In this document: in pieces, positions 8,053 to 17,229 of the stretch
How the letters are laid out: every line of letters starts with the position of its first letter
Position numbering within the stretch: position 1 is the first letter of the stretch
Assembly (NCBI RefSeq): GCF_019947135.1
Contig: NZ_JAGSHT010000006.1
Location: forward strand, 1 to 64,000
Length of the DNA: 64,000 bases
Reading direction: 5' to 3'
Source of the DNA: Occultella gossypii
GTDB taxonomy: Bacteria; Actinomycetota; Actinomycetes; Actinomycetales; Beutenbergiaceae
Translations under genes and position numbers: made by a program
The notes under the pieces: model-generated
Database searches by the model: none
Told to the model about the DNA's origin: nothing
The model's input: the letters and a program-made list of their open reading frames with translations, nothing else

Positions 8053-9041
8053 CGGGGGTCCGTTCCGGGCAGCTGCCCACGAGTGAGTCGGTCGGCCAGT
8101 TCCACGGCCCAGTAGGTCAGCACCGCGTCCGCGCCGGCCCGTTTGATGGACAGGACGGTCTCGGCGATCGTGCGGTCCCGGTCCAGCCAGCCGTTCGCGG
8201 CGGCGGCCTCGACCATCGCGTACTCGCCGGAGACCTGGTAGGCCCAGACCGGAACAGGGGAGGTGGCGGCGACGTCAGCCAGGACGTCCAGGTAGCTGAG
8301 CGCGGGCTTGACCATGACCACGTCCGCACCCTCGGCGACGTCCAGGTCCGCCTCGCGGCCGCCCTCGCGGCGGTTCGCCGGGTCCAGCTGATAGCTGCGC
8401 CGGTCGCCGGTGAGCTGGGAGTCCACGGCCTCGCGGAACGGCCCGTAGAACGCGGACGCGTACTTCGCGGCGTAGGCGAGGATCGCGACGTCGGTGTGCC
8501 CCTGCGCGTCCAGGGCATCGCGGACGGCGGCGACCTGACCGTCCATCATGCCGCTCAGTCCGAGCAGCGCGGACCCGGCCCGGGCCTGCGCGAGGCCCAT
8601 CTCGGCGTACCGCTCAAGGGTGGCGTCGTTGTCCACCCGGCCGGCGGCGTCCAGGACGCCGCAGTGGCCATGGTCGGTGAACTCGTCCAGGCACAGGTCC
8701 GTCTGGACGACGACGGCGTCCCCCACCTCCGCGGCGACGGCGGCCGTGGCGACGTTCAGGATGCCGTTCGGGTCGGTGGCGCCGGTGCCGGTCGCGTCCC
8801 TGATCTCGGGCACGCCGAACAGCATGAGTCCACCGACGCCGGCCTCGGCGGCCTCGGTCGCGGCCCGGCGCAGGGAGTCCAGGGAGTGCTGGAGCACGCC
8901 CGGCATCGAGGCGATCGGCCGGGACTCGGCGGCCTCGATGACGAACATCGGCAGCACCAGGTCGCTCGGGTGCAGGCGGGTCTGCGCGACGAGTCGGCGC
9001 ATGGCCGGGGTGGCGCGCAAACGGCGGGGTCGGATCCTCAA
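8049..9041 (-). CDS. hemB: Porphobilinogen synthase (delta-aminolevulinate dehydratase)
   Basis: A 330-residue TIM-barrel enzyme that condenses two 5-aminolevulinates to porphobilinogen. The two Schiff-base lysines lie in [15 protein letters not shown] and [11 protein letters not shown]. The metal site reads C117-x-D119...C127 ([14 protein letters not shown]), in which one of the three zinc cysteines of the E. coli type is replaced by Asp. From memory this hybrid occurs in other actinobacteria. The start is TTG at 9041, overlapping the hemD stop as TTGA. It sits between hemD and hemL in the operon. Confidence 0.96.
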   Translation of the reverse strand: MRIRPRRLRATPAMRRLVAQTRLHPSDLVLPMFVIEAAESRPIASMPGVLQHSLDSLRRAATEAAEAGVGGLMLFGVPEIRDATGTGATDPNGILNVATAAVAAEVGDAVVVQTDLCLDEFTDHGHCGVLDAAGRVDNDATLERYAEMGLAQARAGSALLGLSGMMDGQVAAVRDALDAQGHTDVAILAYAAKYASAFYGPFREAVDSQLTGDRRSYQLDPANRREGGREADLDVAEGADVVMVKPALSYLDVLADVAATSPVPVWAYQVSGEYAMVEAAAANGWLDRDRTIAETVLSIKRAGADAVLTYWAVELADRLTRGQLPGTDPR

Positions 9042-9793
9042 CTGACGTCCTCCAGTGCCCTGATCAGGGCCTCGATGGTGCGTTCGGGTGCGACCACGTC
9101 CGCGCGGAGCCCGACGGCGGCCGCGTCCTGCGCGGTCACCGGGCCGAGGCAGGCGATGGTCATGGCGGCGGGCAGGTCGAACCGGGCCAGCGACCTGGCC
9201 ACGGAACCGCTGGTGACGAGCGCGGCGTCCGCCCGGCCGGCGGCCAGGTCCGCGGCCGTGGCCTCGTCGACCGTCAGTTCCTCGACGCGGTAGCCGACCA
9301 CGCTGTCCACCCAGTGCCCGCGCTCGCTCAGCCCGTCGGCCACGGTGTCCCGGGCGAGCTCGGAGTGCAGCACCAGGACCCGGGACGGGGCGGGGATCAC
9401 CGACGTGCCCCGTGCGACGGCCTCGATGCCCGCGAGTTGCCAGGCGTGCAGGAGGCCCTCGGCGCTGAAGTCGGACTCCGGGACCAGGTCCACCGCGAAT
9501 CCGGCGGCCTCGAGGGCGGAGGCCGTGGCCGGGCCGACGGCGGCCACCTTGGCCTGCACCTCGCCGGAGCCGTCGAGGACGCCGACGGTGGCCGCGGACG
9601 TCACCACCAGCCAGTCGTAACCACCCGCGGTCAGCCGGTCCAGTGCGTCGCGGACCTGCGGGGTCCGCAGCGGGCGGGTCGCGATCAGCGGCACCACCCA
9701 GCCGGTCGCGCCGCGCTCGGCAAGCAGGTCACAGGCCCGCTCACCCCAGCTACCGCCCCGGGGGACCAGCACCGTGCGGCCGGCGAGCGTCAT
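9038..9793 (-). CDS. hemD: Uroporphyrinogen-III synthase
   Basis: A 251-residue two-lobed HemD protein that cyclises hydroxymethylbilane with D-ring inversion. Identity comes from the strand [28 protein letters not shown], the second lobe [12 protein letters not shown] and [17 protein letters not shown], and its place between hemC and hemB. The family is poorly conserved, so context matters. ATG 9793 lies 7 nt beyond the hemC stop; a GTG at 9820 inside hemC would add nine residues. Confidence 0.93.
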   Translation of the reverse strand: MTLAGRTVLVPRGGSWGERACDLLAERGATGWVVPLIATRPLRTPQVRDALDRLTAGGYDWLVVTSAATVGVLDGSGEVQAKVAAVGPATASALEAAGFAVDLVPESDFSAEGLLHAWQLAGIEAVARGTSVIPAPSRVLVLHSELARDTVADGLSERGHWVDSVVGYRVEELTVDEATAADLAAGRADAALVTSGSVARSLARFDLPAAMTIACLGPVTAQDAAAVGLRADVVAPERTIEALIRALEDVS

Positions 9794-9800
9794 CGACGTC

Positions 9801-10757
9801 TCAGCCCGTGATCCAGGCACCGGCGCCCGCGGCGATCAGGTCGGCGGCGACCGCGCTCCCGAGCGCCGCCGCCTCATCCGGCCGCCCGCTCGCGGTGGCG
9901 GTACGCGACTCGCCCCCGCCCGGACGGTAGGCCGACCCGGAGACGGTCAGGACGCCGTCGGACACCGTGGCCGTGGCGCCCACGGGGGCGGCGCAGCCGG
10001 CCTCAAGGGTGGCGAGCAGGGACCGCTCGGCCGTCGCGGCGGCCCAGGCGTCCGCGTCGTGGATTCCCGCCAGGGCCGCAGCCAGAGGCGTGCCGGTCGC
10101 GTCACCCTCGCGGATCTCGACGGCGAGCACCCCCTGCCCGGGCGCGCCCGGCCAGGTGTCGAGGGCGAGTTCGGCGGTGATCGCGTCAGCCCGCCCGATG
10201 CGGCGCAGCCCGGCCGCGGCGAGGATCACGGCGTCGAGCTCGCCGTCGCTGACGAAGCCGAGGCGGGTGTCCACGTTCCCGCGGATATCCACGACCTCCA
10301 GGTCCGGGCGGGCGGTCCGCACCTGGGCCGCACGGCGCGGGGACCCGGTACCGATCCGGGCGCCCGCCGGAAGAGTGGCGAGGGTCAGTCCGTCCCGGGC
10401 GCAGAGGGCGTCACGGGCGTCCTCACGCGCCGGGGTGGCGGCCACGACCAGGCCGGGGTGTGGGGTCGTCGGCAGGTCCTTGAGGGAGTGCACCACGGCG
10501 TCACACTCCCCCGCCAGCAGCGCGGTCCGCAATGCTGCGGCGAACACTCCGGTACCGCCGAGAGAGGCGAGCGAGGCCCGGTTCCGATCCCCCTCGCTGG
10601 TCATCGGCACCACCTCGATGCGCAGTCCCGCGGCGGTCAGCGCGTCGGCGACGGTCTGCGTCTGGGTCCGCGCCAGCCGGGAGGCGCGGGTGCCGATCCG
10701 GACCACGGGCGTGGTCGCCTCGACCGGTGCGGCCTCGTTCGCGGACCCGGTGCTCAC
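9801..10757 (-). CDS. hemC: Porphobilinogen deaminase (hydroxymethylbilane synthase)
   Basis: A 318-residue enzyme that polymerises four porphobilinogens into hydroxymethylbilane. The first domain starts RIGTRASRLARTQT, catalytic Asp lies in VVHSLKDLPT, and the dipyrromethane-cofactor cysteine is in LEAGCAAPVGA. GTG 10757 overlaps the hemH stop (GTGA). The frame stays open 18 codons further into hemH, but that extension lacks similarity. Residues 1-20 form a short polar lead-in. Confidence 0.96.
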   Translation of the reverse strand: MSTGSANEAAPVEATTPVVRIGTRASRLARTQTQTVADALTAAGLRIEVVPMTSEGDRNRASLASLGGTGVFAAALRTALLAGECDAVVHSLKDLPTTPHPGLVVAATPAREDARDALCARDGLTLATLPAGARIGTGSPRRAAQVRTARPDLEVVDIRGNVDTRLGFVSDGELDAVILAAAGLRRIGRADAITAELALDTWPGAPGQGVLAVEIREGDATGTPLAAALAGIHDADAWAAATAERSLLATLEAGCAAPVGATATVSDGVLTVSGSAYRPGGGESRTATASGRPDEAAALGSAVAADLIAAGAGAWITG

Positions 10758-11992
10758 GGTGCCAGCCCGGCCACGGCGGGCCTGAAGCCTCGCCGCGCGT
10801 TCTCGCAGCACCCGGGCCGGCAGACGTCGTACCAGGGGCCGAGGGAGGTCAGCGCGGGCCGGTCCGCGACCGGGGTGCCCTCGAGCCGCTCGACGACGAG
10901 GTCCACCAGGCCGGCCACGAACTTCGGGTGGATGCCGGGGGTGGGTACCCGCGCGGCGGCGATCCCGTGCTCGCTCGCGGTCTCCATGGCCTCGGTGTCG
11001 AGGTCCCAGGCGACCTCCATGTGGTCGGAGAGGAACCCGAGCGGCACGATCACCACGCCGTCGACGCCCTTGGCCGGGAGGTCGGCGATGGCGTCGTTGA
11101 CGTCCGGCTCGAGCCAGGGTTGGCTGGGTGGGCCGGAGCGCGACTGGTAGACGAGCTGCCAGGGCGTCTCCGGCTCGCCGATGGCCTCCATGACCACCTC
11201 GGCGACGGCACGGTGCTGCGCGGCGTACGCGCCGCCGTCGCCCAGGCCGAGCTCGGCGGGGCCGGACCGCTGCGCGTCGCCCAGAGGGATGGAGTGGGTC
11301 GCGAAGAGCACCTCGATGGTTCTCGCGCCGTGCTCGCGCAGCGTGGCCAGGCCGGCCGCGACACCGTCGACGAACGGGGCCACGAAGCCCGGGTGGTCGA
11401 AGTACTGGCGCACCTTGTCCACCTCGAGGACGCTCCCGAGGCCGGTGTCCTCGAGCGCGTCGGCGAGGTCCTCGCGGTACTGGCGGCAGCTGGAGTAGGA
11501 GGAGTACGCGCTGGTGGGGATGGCGAGCAGGCGGCGGTGCCCCGCGGCGTCGGCCTCGCGGAGCGCGTCGTTGAGGTAGGGGTCCCAGTTGCGGTTGCCC
11601 CAGTGGATCGGCAACTCGATGCCGCGGCTCGCGAGCTCGGTCTCGAGCGCGGCCTTGAGCTGGCGGTTGTGGGAGTTGATGGGGCTCACCCCACCGAACG
11701 CTCGGTAGTGATGGGCCACCTCCTCCAGGCGCTCGTCCGGGATGCCGCGGCCGGCGGTGACATTGCGCAGGAACGGCAGCACGTCGTCCTGCCCCTCGGG
11801 GCCGCCGAAGCCGGCCAGCACGATCGCGTCGTAGGCGACCGGCTCCGTCACGTGTTCGGGTCCGGCCTGGGCGGCCGGCGTGGCCGCGGGGACGACGGCG
11901 CCGGGCGCCATCGCCACGGTGGTGGCGGGGGCTGGCTTGCGGCCGCGCGGGGCGGCGTCGCGGGCGTCCTTCGTGGTGTCCACCGTGCTCAC
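10754..11992 (-). CDS. hemH: Coproporphyrin III ferrochelatase
   Basis: A 412-residue CpfC/HemH enzyme inserting Fe(II) into coproporphyrin III. The chelatase domain begins at about residue 53 (YDAIVLAGFGGPEG), after an Ala/Pro-rich N-terminal extension of about 50 residues not needed for the fold. Conserved elements are YRAFGGVSPIN, FATHSIPLGDA and VVIVPLGFLSDHMEV. A cysteine in YSSCRQYRED plus three at the C-terminus (CRPGCC) fit the four-cysteine [2Fe-2S] site known from actinobacterial ferrochelatases. GTG 11992 overlaps the hemQ stop. Given hemQ and hemY in the operon, it should act before decarboxylation, on coproporphyrin rather than protoporphyrin. Confidence 0.95.
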   Translation of the reverse strand: MSTVDTTKDARDAAPRGRKPAPATTVAMAPGAVVPAATPAAQAGPEHVTEPVAYDAIVLAGFGGPEGQDDVLPFLRNVTAGRGIPDERLEEVAHHYRAFGGVSPINSHNRQLKAALETELASRGIELPIHWGNRNWDPYLNDALREADAAGHRRLLAIPTSAYSSYSSCRQYREDLADALEDTGLGSVLEVDKVRQYFDHPGFVAPFVDGVAAGLATLREHGARTIEVLFATHSIPLGDAQRSGPAELGLGDGGAYAAQHRAVAEVVMEAIGEPETPWQLVYQSRSGPPSQPWLEPDVNDAIADLPAKGVDGVVIVPLGFLSDHMEVAWDLDTEAMETASEHGIAAARVPTPGIHPKFVAGLVDLVVERLEGTPVADRPALTSLGPWYDVCRPGCCENARRGFRPAVAGLAP

Positions 11993-12702
11993 GCCAGCAC
12001 CTGCGCGAGCTCGGCGACGCTGACCCGGCGGCCGGTGTAGAACGGCGTCTCCTCGCGCACGTGACGGCGGGCTTCGGTGTAGCGCAGGTCCCGCATCAGA
12101 TCCACGAGGTTCGCGAGGTCGTCGTCCTCGAGGGCGAGGATCCACTCATAGTCGCCGAGCGCGAACGCGGCGACGGTGTTGGAGAGCACCGACCGGAACT
12201 GCGAACCGCGACGGCCGTGGTCGGCGAGCATCTGCCGGCGCTCGTCCTCGGGCAGCAGGTACCACTCGTGGGAGCGCACGAACGGGTACACGGTCAGCCA
12301 CGCGGCCGGCTCCTTGCCGCGCAGGAACGCGGGCACGTGCCGGGCGTTGAACTCAGCCTCGCGGTGCATGCCGAGCGTGTTCCAGGTGGGCAGCAGGGTA
12401 CTCAGCAGGGCGGTGCGGCGCAGGTCCCGCAGCCCGGCCTGGAGGTCCTCGGCACGGTCGCCGTGGATCCAGATCATCGCGTCCGCGTCGGCCTTGATGC
12501 TGGAGACGTCGTAGAGCCCGCGGGTGGTGACGCCGGCTGCCGCGAGACGCTCGATGGTGGCCTCGACCTCGGCGACGGCGGCGTCGGAGACGTCCGCGCC
12601 GCGGTGGGGGTCACGGCGCAGCACCGACCAGAGTGTGTAGCCCTCGGGGTTCTGCTCGGCGGCCGTCTGCTGGGGGTTCGACGCGTTGCTCTCAGTGGTC
12701 AC
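11989..12702 (-). CDS. hemQ: Coproheme decarboxylase (HemQ/ChdC)
   Basis: A 237-residue chlorite-dismutase-fold protein that oxidatively decarboxylates coproheme III to heme b with peroxide, the last step of the coproporphyrin pathway. The catalytic tyrosine lies in LTVYPFVRSHEWYLLP, the proximal heme-ligand histidine in MLADHGRRG, and YEWILALEDDDL and DLRYTEARRHV complete the second half. GTG 12702 is chosen; GTG 12723 is possible. The 45-bp gap after hemY is the only sizeable spacing within the operon. Presence of this gene marks the pathway type. Confidence 0.95.
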   Translation of the reverse strand: MTTESNASNPQQTAAEQNPEGYTLWSVLRRDPHRGADVSDAAVAEVEATIERLAAAGVTTRGLYDVSSIKADADAMIWIHGDRAEDLQAGLRDLRRTALLSTLLPTWNTLGMHREAEFNARHVPAFLRGKEPAAWLTVYPFVRSHEWYLLPEDERRQMLADHGRRGSQFRSVLSNTVAAFALGDYEWILALEDDDLANLVDLMRDLRYTEARRHVREETPFYTGRRVSVAELAQVLA

Positions 12703-12747
12703 CCGATCACCATAAACCCGCACCAGAATGCCGATGACGACGGTCCG

Positions 12748-14244
12748 TCAGAACCCCGAGATCCGGCCTCCCGCGGCCCTCGCATCGGCGATCACGGAGG
12801 CCAGCCCGGTGCCCGCGATCCACGTGCCGGCCACGTCGAGGGAACCCATCGCTGCGACCGCCGATCGGGCGGCCTCGATGTGCTGTGACATTCCCCACGC
12901 CCGGGTCGGACGGGGCAGGGTCAGCGACACCCGGGCGTGCTCGATGAGGGCGTCGGCACCGATCGTGATGCCGAGCAGCCGGCCCGCGTCCGCGAGCGCG
13001 AGGGCGCCACGTTCGCCAGCATCCCCGGGCACGATCCCGGCGGCGTACGACAGCCGGATGACGGCGCGGTCGGGGCCGGCTGCCTCGGCCACCCAGTCCC
13101 ACTTGGCACTGGCGTAGGTCAGTGCCTTCGCGCCGCGGCCGGGGACGCCGACGAGCACGCCGGCTCGGGTGTGCTCGGGCAGGGTGGTGTCGTCGAGGAC
13201 GAGGGTCACCAGGTCCACGCTCGACGGCGCGGGCCAGTCCGCGCCCAGCCGCGCCAGGGCGTGGGTCGCCTCGGGCGCCGAACCGTCGACGAAGCCCCAG
13301 GTGTGCGGCGGGCAGGCGAGCAGCACCTTGCCGGCGCGGATGCGGGCCGAGCCCGCGTGCACGAGCCAGCCACCGCCGTCGGGCAAGAGGGAGGCGACCG
13401 GCGCACCCGGACGCAGGTCCGCGCCGGCCCGCGCGAGCTCGGCGACGAGTGCTTCGACGAGCCGGTGGATGCCGCCCCGCAGGCCCTGCACCGCGCTGCC
13501 CGCGGGAGCGGCGGCGCGGATCTCCGCGAGCGACGCGGCCAGCGACCCGGTCCGGGCGAGGCGGTCCAGCACGCCGGGGAGCAGGTCGGTCGCGACGAGC
13601 TCCTCGGGTTCGACCGAGTGCACACCACGGACCACCGGGCGCAGCAGCCGGTCGGTGACGGCCTCGCCCATCCGGGCGGTGACCAGGGCGGCCAGCGTCG
13701 GGCCGGCCGGGGCCGGCGCGGGACCGACACCTCGGAGGATGGCGCCCGGTCCGGCGGCGGGTCTGGCGCCGGTGACGTCGACCGGTAGGTCCAGATCCCG
13801 CCGGGCCCGGGCCAGGCCGTCCTCCCCGAGTACCTCGACCAGGCCGGGGGCGTCGAGGTCCGTCGGGATGCCGAGCACGCCGGTGGCGGGCATCGCGCGG
13901 GAGACACCGTCGTGGTGGACCCGCGCCGGGACCCGGCTCGGGCTCACTATCTCGGAGGCGAGTCCGAGGTCCGCCAGGAGGGCCGCGACGGTGCCGCCGC
14001 GGGTGGCGAAGCTCTCGGCGCCGGAGTCCAGGTCGACGCCGGCCACCGGGTTCGACCCGACCAGTCCCCCGAAGGAGTGGGCGGCCTCCAGGACCGTCAC
14101 CGAGAGTCCGGCCCGGGCCGCCTCCCACGCGGCGACCAGCCCGGCGACGCCGCCGCCGATGACGACGACGTCCACCGTCGATGGCGGAGCCAGCGCCTCC
14201 GCGGAAGGGTCCGAGCCTCCCCCGCCGGAACCAGCAGTGCTCAT
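12748..14244 (-). CDS. hemY: Coproporphyrinogen III oxidase, FAD-dependent (CgoX/HemY)
   Basis: A 498-residue HemY-type flavoprotein that oxidises coproporphyrinogen III to coproporphyrin III using oxygen. The FAD dinucleotide fold is at residues 25-55 ([21 protein letters not shown], then [10 protein letters not shown]). The C-terminal FAD contact is ...[18 protein letters not shown]. It is often annotated protoporphyrinogen oxidase, but in hemQ organisms the substrate is coproporphyrinogen. ATG 14244 overlaps the hemE stop by 4 bp. Short glycine-rich lead-in at 4-10. Confidence 0.94.
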   Translation of the reverse strand: MSTAGSGGGGSDPSAEALAPPSTVDVVVIGGGVAGLVAAWEAARAGLSVTVLEAAHSFGGLVGSNPVAGVDLDSGAESFATRGGTVAALLADLGLASEIVSPSRVPARVHHDGVSRAMPATGVLGIPTDLDAPGLVEVLGEDGLARARRDLDLPVDVTGARPAAGPGAILRGVGPAPAPAGPTLAALVTARMGEAVTDRLLRPVVRGVHSVEPEELVATDLLPGVLDRLARTGSLAASLAEIRAAAPAGSAVQGLRGGIHRLVEALVAELARAGADLRPGAPVASLLPDGGGWLVHAGSARIRAGKVLLACPPHTWGFVDGSAPEATHALARLGADWPAPSSVDLVTLVLDDTTLPEHTRAGVLVGVPGRGAKALTYASAKWDWVAEAAGPDRAVIRLSYAAGIVPGDAGERGALALADAGRLLGITIGADALIEHARVSLTLPRPTRAWGMSQHIEAARSAVAAMGSLDVAGTWIAGTGLASVIADARAAGGRISGF

Positions 14245-15347
14245 CGGCCCGCGGCCGCGTGCACCGTCTCCACGATCCGGGTCAGGACGCCCGGGTCGGT
14301 CTCCGGCGGCACGCCGTGGCCGAGGTTCAGGACGTGCGCGGGCGCCGCGGTGCCGCGGGCGAGCACGTCGTGGACGTGCGCCTCGAGCACCGGCCACGGG
14401 GCCGCGAGCAGCGCGGGGTCCACGTTGCCCTGCAGGGGCACGCCGGGCACGACCGCGGCAGCCTGGTCCAGCGGGGTGCGGTAGTCGACGCCGACGACGT
14501 CGACCCCGACGTCGTGCATCGCCCCGAGCAGGTGGCCGGTGCCGACGCCGAAGTGCACCGTCGGCACTCGGCCGCCGTTCGCGGCCGCACCGGGCACCCG
14601 CAGTTCACGGACCGGCGCGAGCGCGGCCGCCGAGTGCGGCGCGACCAACGCGGTGTAGTCGGCCAGAGACAGTCCGCCGGCCCAGGAGTCGAACAGTTGG
14701 GCCGCGGACGCGCCGGCGCCGATCTGCGCGAGCAGGAACGCCCCGGTCAGGTCGGCGAGCCAGGACATCAGGTCCGCCCACACTTCGGGCTGTCCGTGCA
14801 TCAGCGTCCGTGCGGCGAGCTGGTCCTTCGACGGGCCGCCCTCCACGAGGTAGGCGGCGAGCGTGAACGGTGCACCCGCGAACCCGATCAGGGGCGTGGT
14901 GCCGAGCTCGCCGGCCAACTGGCCCACCGCGGTGGTGACGGGCTCGAACAGACCCGCGGGGACGCCGTCGGGCGTGAGAGCGCGCAGCGCGGCGACGTCT
15001 GCCGCCGTCCGTACCGGATGCGCCAGCACCGGGCCCTTGCCGGGCACGATGTCCACGTCAACGCCGATCAGGCGCAGCGGGACGACGATGTCGCTGAAGA
15101 AGATCGCGGCGTCCACGCCGTGCCGACGGACCGGCTGCAAGGTGATCTCGGTGACCAGATCCGGGTCCAGGCAGGCCTCGAGCATCCGGGTGCCGGTGCG
15201 CAAGGCCCGGTACTCGGGCAGCGACCGGCCCGCCTGCCGCATGAACCACACCGGCGTGGTCGGGGGCCGCTCCCCGGAGTAGGCGCGGACGAGGGACGAG
15301 GAGGCCGTGGCACCCGTGAGCGGGTGGTCGGCGGGCAGGAGGGTCAC
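14241..15347 (-). CDS. hemE: Uroporphyrinogen decarboxylase
   Basis: A 368-residue TIM-barrel enzyme that removes four acetate carboxyls from uroporphyrinogen III to give coproporphyrinogen III. Family signatures are [16 protein letters not shown] near the N-terminus, the substrate-binding Asp in [12 protein letters not shown], and [16 protein letters not shown]. It is the first gene of the leftward heme operon; the operon promoter should lie in the 91 bp before GTG 15347. A CAGAAT box 7 nt before the start is a weak leaderless candidate. Confidence 0.96.
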   Translation of the reverse strand: MTLLPADHPLTGATASSSLVRAYSGERPPTTPVWFMRQAGRSLPEYRALRTGTRMLEACLDPDLVTEITLQPVRRHGVDAAIFFSDIVVPLRLIGVDVDIVPGKGPVLAHPVRTAADVAALRALTPDGVPAGLFEPVTTAVGQLAGELGTTPLIGFAGAPFTLAAYLVEGGPSKDQLAARTLMHGQPEVWADLMSWLADLTGAFLLAQIGAGASAAQLFDSWAGGLSLADYTALVAPHSAAALAPVRELRVPGAAANGGRVPTVHFGVGTGHLLGAMHDVGVDVVGVDYRTPLDQAAAVVPGVPLQGNVDPALLAAPWPVLEAHVHDVLARGTAAPAHVLNLGHGVPPETDPGVLTRIVETVHAAAGR

Positions 15348-15438
15348 ACGCTTGATTCTGACATCTCGGGCGTGGGTGTCGTGACCATGGCGTCAGTCTG
15401 CGCGACGTGCCCCACGTCACGCATGTCAGGATGCCCAC

Positions 15439-16389
15439 ATGTCATCTCGCTCGGATGCCGTGGATCCTGCCCGCTTGGCCCAGTGGTGCAAGGAACATCT
15501 GGGCAGCCCACCAGTGGATGAGATCTTCAGATCCGGGCACCTGGCCGTAGTTGTCGGGCTGCGGCTGGCTGACGGCCGCGACGTCGTAGTCAAGATTCGT
15601 CCGGACTCGCCACGGATCGCGGCCTGCGTCGAAATCCAGCGCCGTGTGTTCCAGGCCGGTTATCCGTGCCCTCAGCCACTCACCGACGCCGCGCCGCTCG
15701 GCGGCGACATCGCAACCGCGGAGGCCTACGTCCCTGGCGGCGCCTCGCTCCCGAGCTCGGACCAGGCCCCCCGGGCCTTTGCTGAAGCGTTCGCGCGGCT
15801 GATTCGGCTCGCCCCCCGGCCGGCCGAGGTGTCCACGCTCGAACCGGCACCGTCATGGGCCGCGTGGGACCACGCCGAGGATGGACTGTGGCCGTCTCCG
15901 GAGGGCCCTGACGTCAACCTCAACAACCTCGACGAGGTGCCCGGCGCGGAGTGGATCGACGATGCCGGGCGCCGGGCCCGCGAACGGCTGCGAGCGAGCG
16001 GGTCCGAAGCAGTGATCGGCCACTGCGACTGGCTGGCCGGAAACCTGCGCTGGAGCGGCGACGCGCTGCTGGTGGTACACGACTGGGACAGCATGATCGC
16101 CGATAGCGAAGCCGTCCTGGTCGGCCTTGCTGCCGCGCTGTACTCGACCGTCGACGTGGACGAGCTCGCCACCGTGGCGGACACAGAGCGGTTCCTCGTC
16201 GCGTACTGCCAAGCGCGTGGCCGGGACTTCAGCGCCGACGAACTCGAACGGTCGTGGGCGGCTGGCGTCTGGACCAGGGCTGACGACGCCAAGTATCAGC
16301 ACACGGTCGGGCAGCCCATCACCTCACTCAGCGAGAGCGAGGCCCGTGAGCGGCTCCGTCGCGCTGGGACCGACCGGGGGCCCTCCTGA
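15439..16389 (+). CDS. Aminoglycoside-phosphotransferase-like (APH) kinase-fold protein
   Basis: A 316-residue protein with the APH/choline-kinase fold. The lysine strand is DVVVKIRPDS, the Brenner-type catalytic loop is IGHCDWLAGNLRW (Asp base, Asn metal ligand), and the metal Asp lies in LLVVHDWDS. The substrate is unknown; there is no sign of a true antibiotic-resistance subfamily. It is slightly lower in GC than the flanking heme genes and interrupts the heme locus between hemE and hemA, so lateral insertion is possible. The ATG has no clear ribosome site; a CAGGAT box 6 nt upstream could make it leaderless. Confidence 0.85.
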   Translation: MSSRSDAVDPARLAQWCKEHLGSPPVDEIFRSGHLAVVVGLRLADGRDVVVKIRPDSPRIAACVEIQRRVFQAGYPCPQPLTDAAPLGGDIATAEAYVPGGASLPSSDQAPRAFAEAFARLIRLAPRPAEVSTLEPAPSWAAWDHAEDGLWPSPEGPDVNLNNLDEVPGAEWIDDAGRRARERLRASGSEAVIGHCDWLAGNLRWSGDALLVVHDWDSMIADSEAVLVGLAAALYSTVDVDELATVADTERFLVAYCQARGRDFSADELERSWAAGVWTRADDAKYQHTVGQPITSLSESEARERLRRAGTDRGPS

Positions 16390-16461
16390 CCGCTCTCGAG
16401 GCACCGACGCCGGGGTTCCATCGGGCGATACCCTGACCCGCACGACCCATCGGGAGCCACC

Positions 16462-17196
16462 ATGACAACGTCGCCGCAGGACCGGACCACCGACGGCCGG
16501 CCACTTCTCGCGCTCATTCCGGGCGCCGGGTCGGACCCCGGCTACTGGGAACCGCTCCAGACCGCGCTCGAGGCCGTCGGGCTCGATTCGGTGGCGGTCG
16601 ACCTCCCCTGCGCCGACGACAGCGCCGACCTCGGCGCTTATGCGGACGCCGTCCTCGCCGTCACCGCGGAACATCCCGGGGACGTCGTGCTGGTGGCCCA
16701 CTCGTTCGGCGGCTTCACCGCACCGCTCGCCGCCGAGCGGCTGGCCTCGGCGCGGATGGTCCTGCTCTCGGCGATGGTGCCGCGGCCCGGGGAGACACCC
16801 GGCGACTGGTGGGAGGCGACCGGGCAGGCCGCCGCGCGCCGCGACGCCGATCTTGCCGCGAACCGGGAACCCGACGACTCCCTCGAGTCGCTGTTCTACA
16901 ACGGACTGACACCGGGGCAGATCGAGCAGGCGAGTTCGTGGGATCGACCACAATCGGCCACGCCGTTCGCCAGCCCCTGGCCGCTGCCGGCGTGGCCGGA
17001 ACTGCCGACCAGCGTGCTCGCATTCGCCGACGACCGGCTCTTCCCACCCGCGTTCCAGCGGCGGATCGCCGCGGACCGGCTGGGCCTCGGGCTGGGCCTG
17101 GTCCCCGGTGGACACATGGGCATGGTCTCCCACCCCGCACCTCTGGCCGCCACCCTCGCGCACATCGTGGGCGAGGGTTCCGACACCGCGTCATAA
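16462..17196 (+). CDS. Alpha/beta-hydrolase
   Basis: A 244-residue single-domain alpha/beta hydrolase. The oxyanion turn is IPGAGSDPGYW, nucleophile Ser is in VAHSFGGFT (near residue 87), Asp is in AFADDRLFP and His in PGGHMGMVSHP. It resembles short esterase-like hydrolases of the Abhydrolase_6 group; the substrate is not predictable. The start is an ATG after GGGAG, and a TACCCT box near 16428 is a plausible -10. It ends 33 bp before hemA. Confidence 0.88.
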   Translation: MTTSPQDRTTDGRPLLALIPGAGSDPGYWEPLQTALEAVGLDSVAVDLPCADDSADLGAYADAVLAVTAEHPGDVVLVAHSFGGFTAPLAAERLASARMVLLSAMVPRPGETPGDWWEATGQAAARRDADLAANREPDDSLESLFYNGLTPGQIEQASSWDRPQSATPFASPWPLPAWPELPTSVLAFADDRLFPPAFQRRIAADRLGLGLGLVPGGHMGMVSHPAPLAATLAHIVGEGSDTAS

Positions 17197-17216
17197 CGAT
17201 CGGCGGGCCGCGGACG

Positions 17217-17222
17217 TACGAT
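17217..17222 (+). promoter_or_regulatory. -10 element of hemA
   Basis: TACGAT overlaps the ATG at 17221 and lies 7 nt before GTG 17230. A promoter here would exclude the ATG and start transcription on the GTG. Confidence 0.5.
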
Positions 17223-17229
17223 GGCGGGC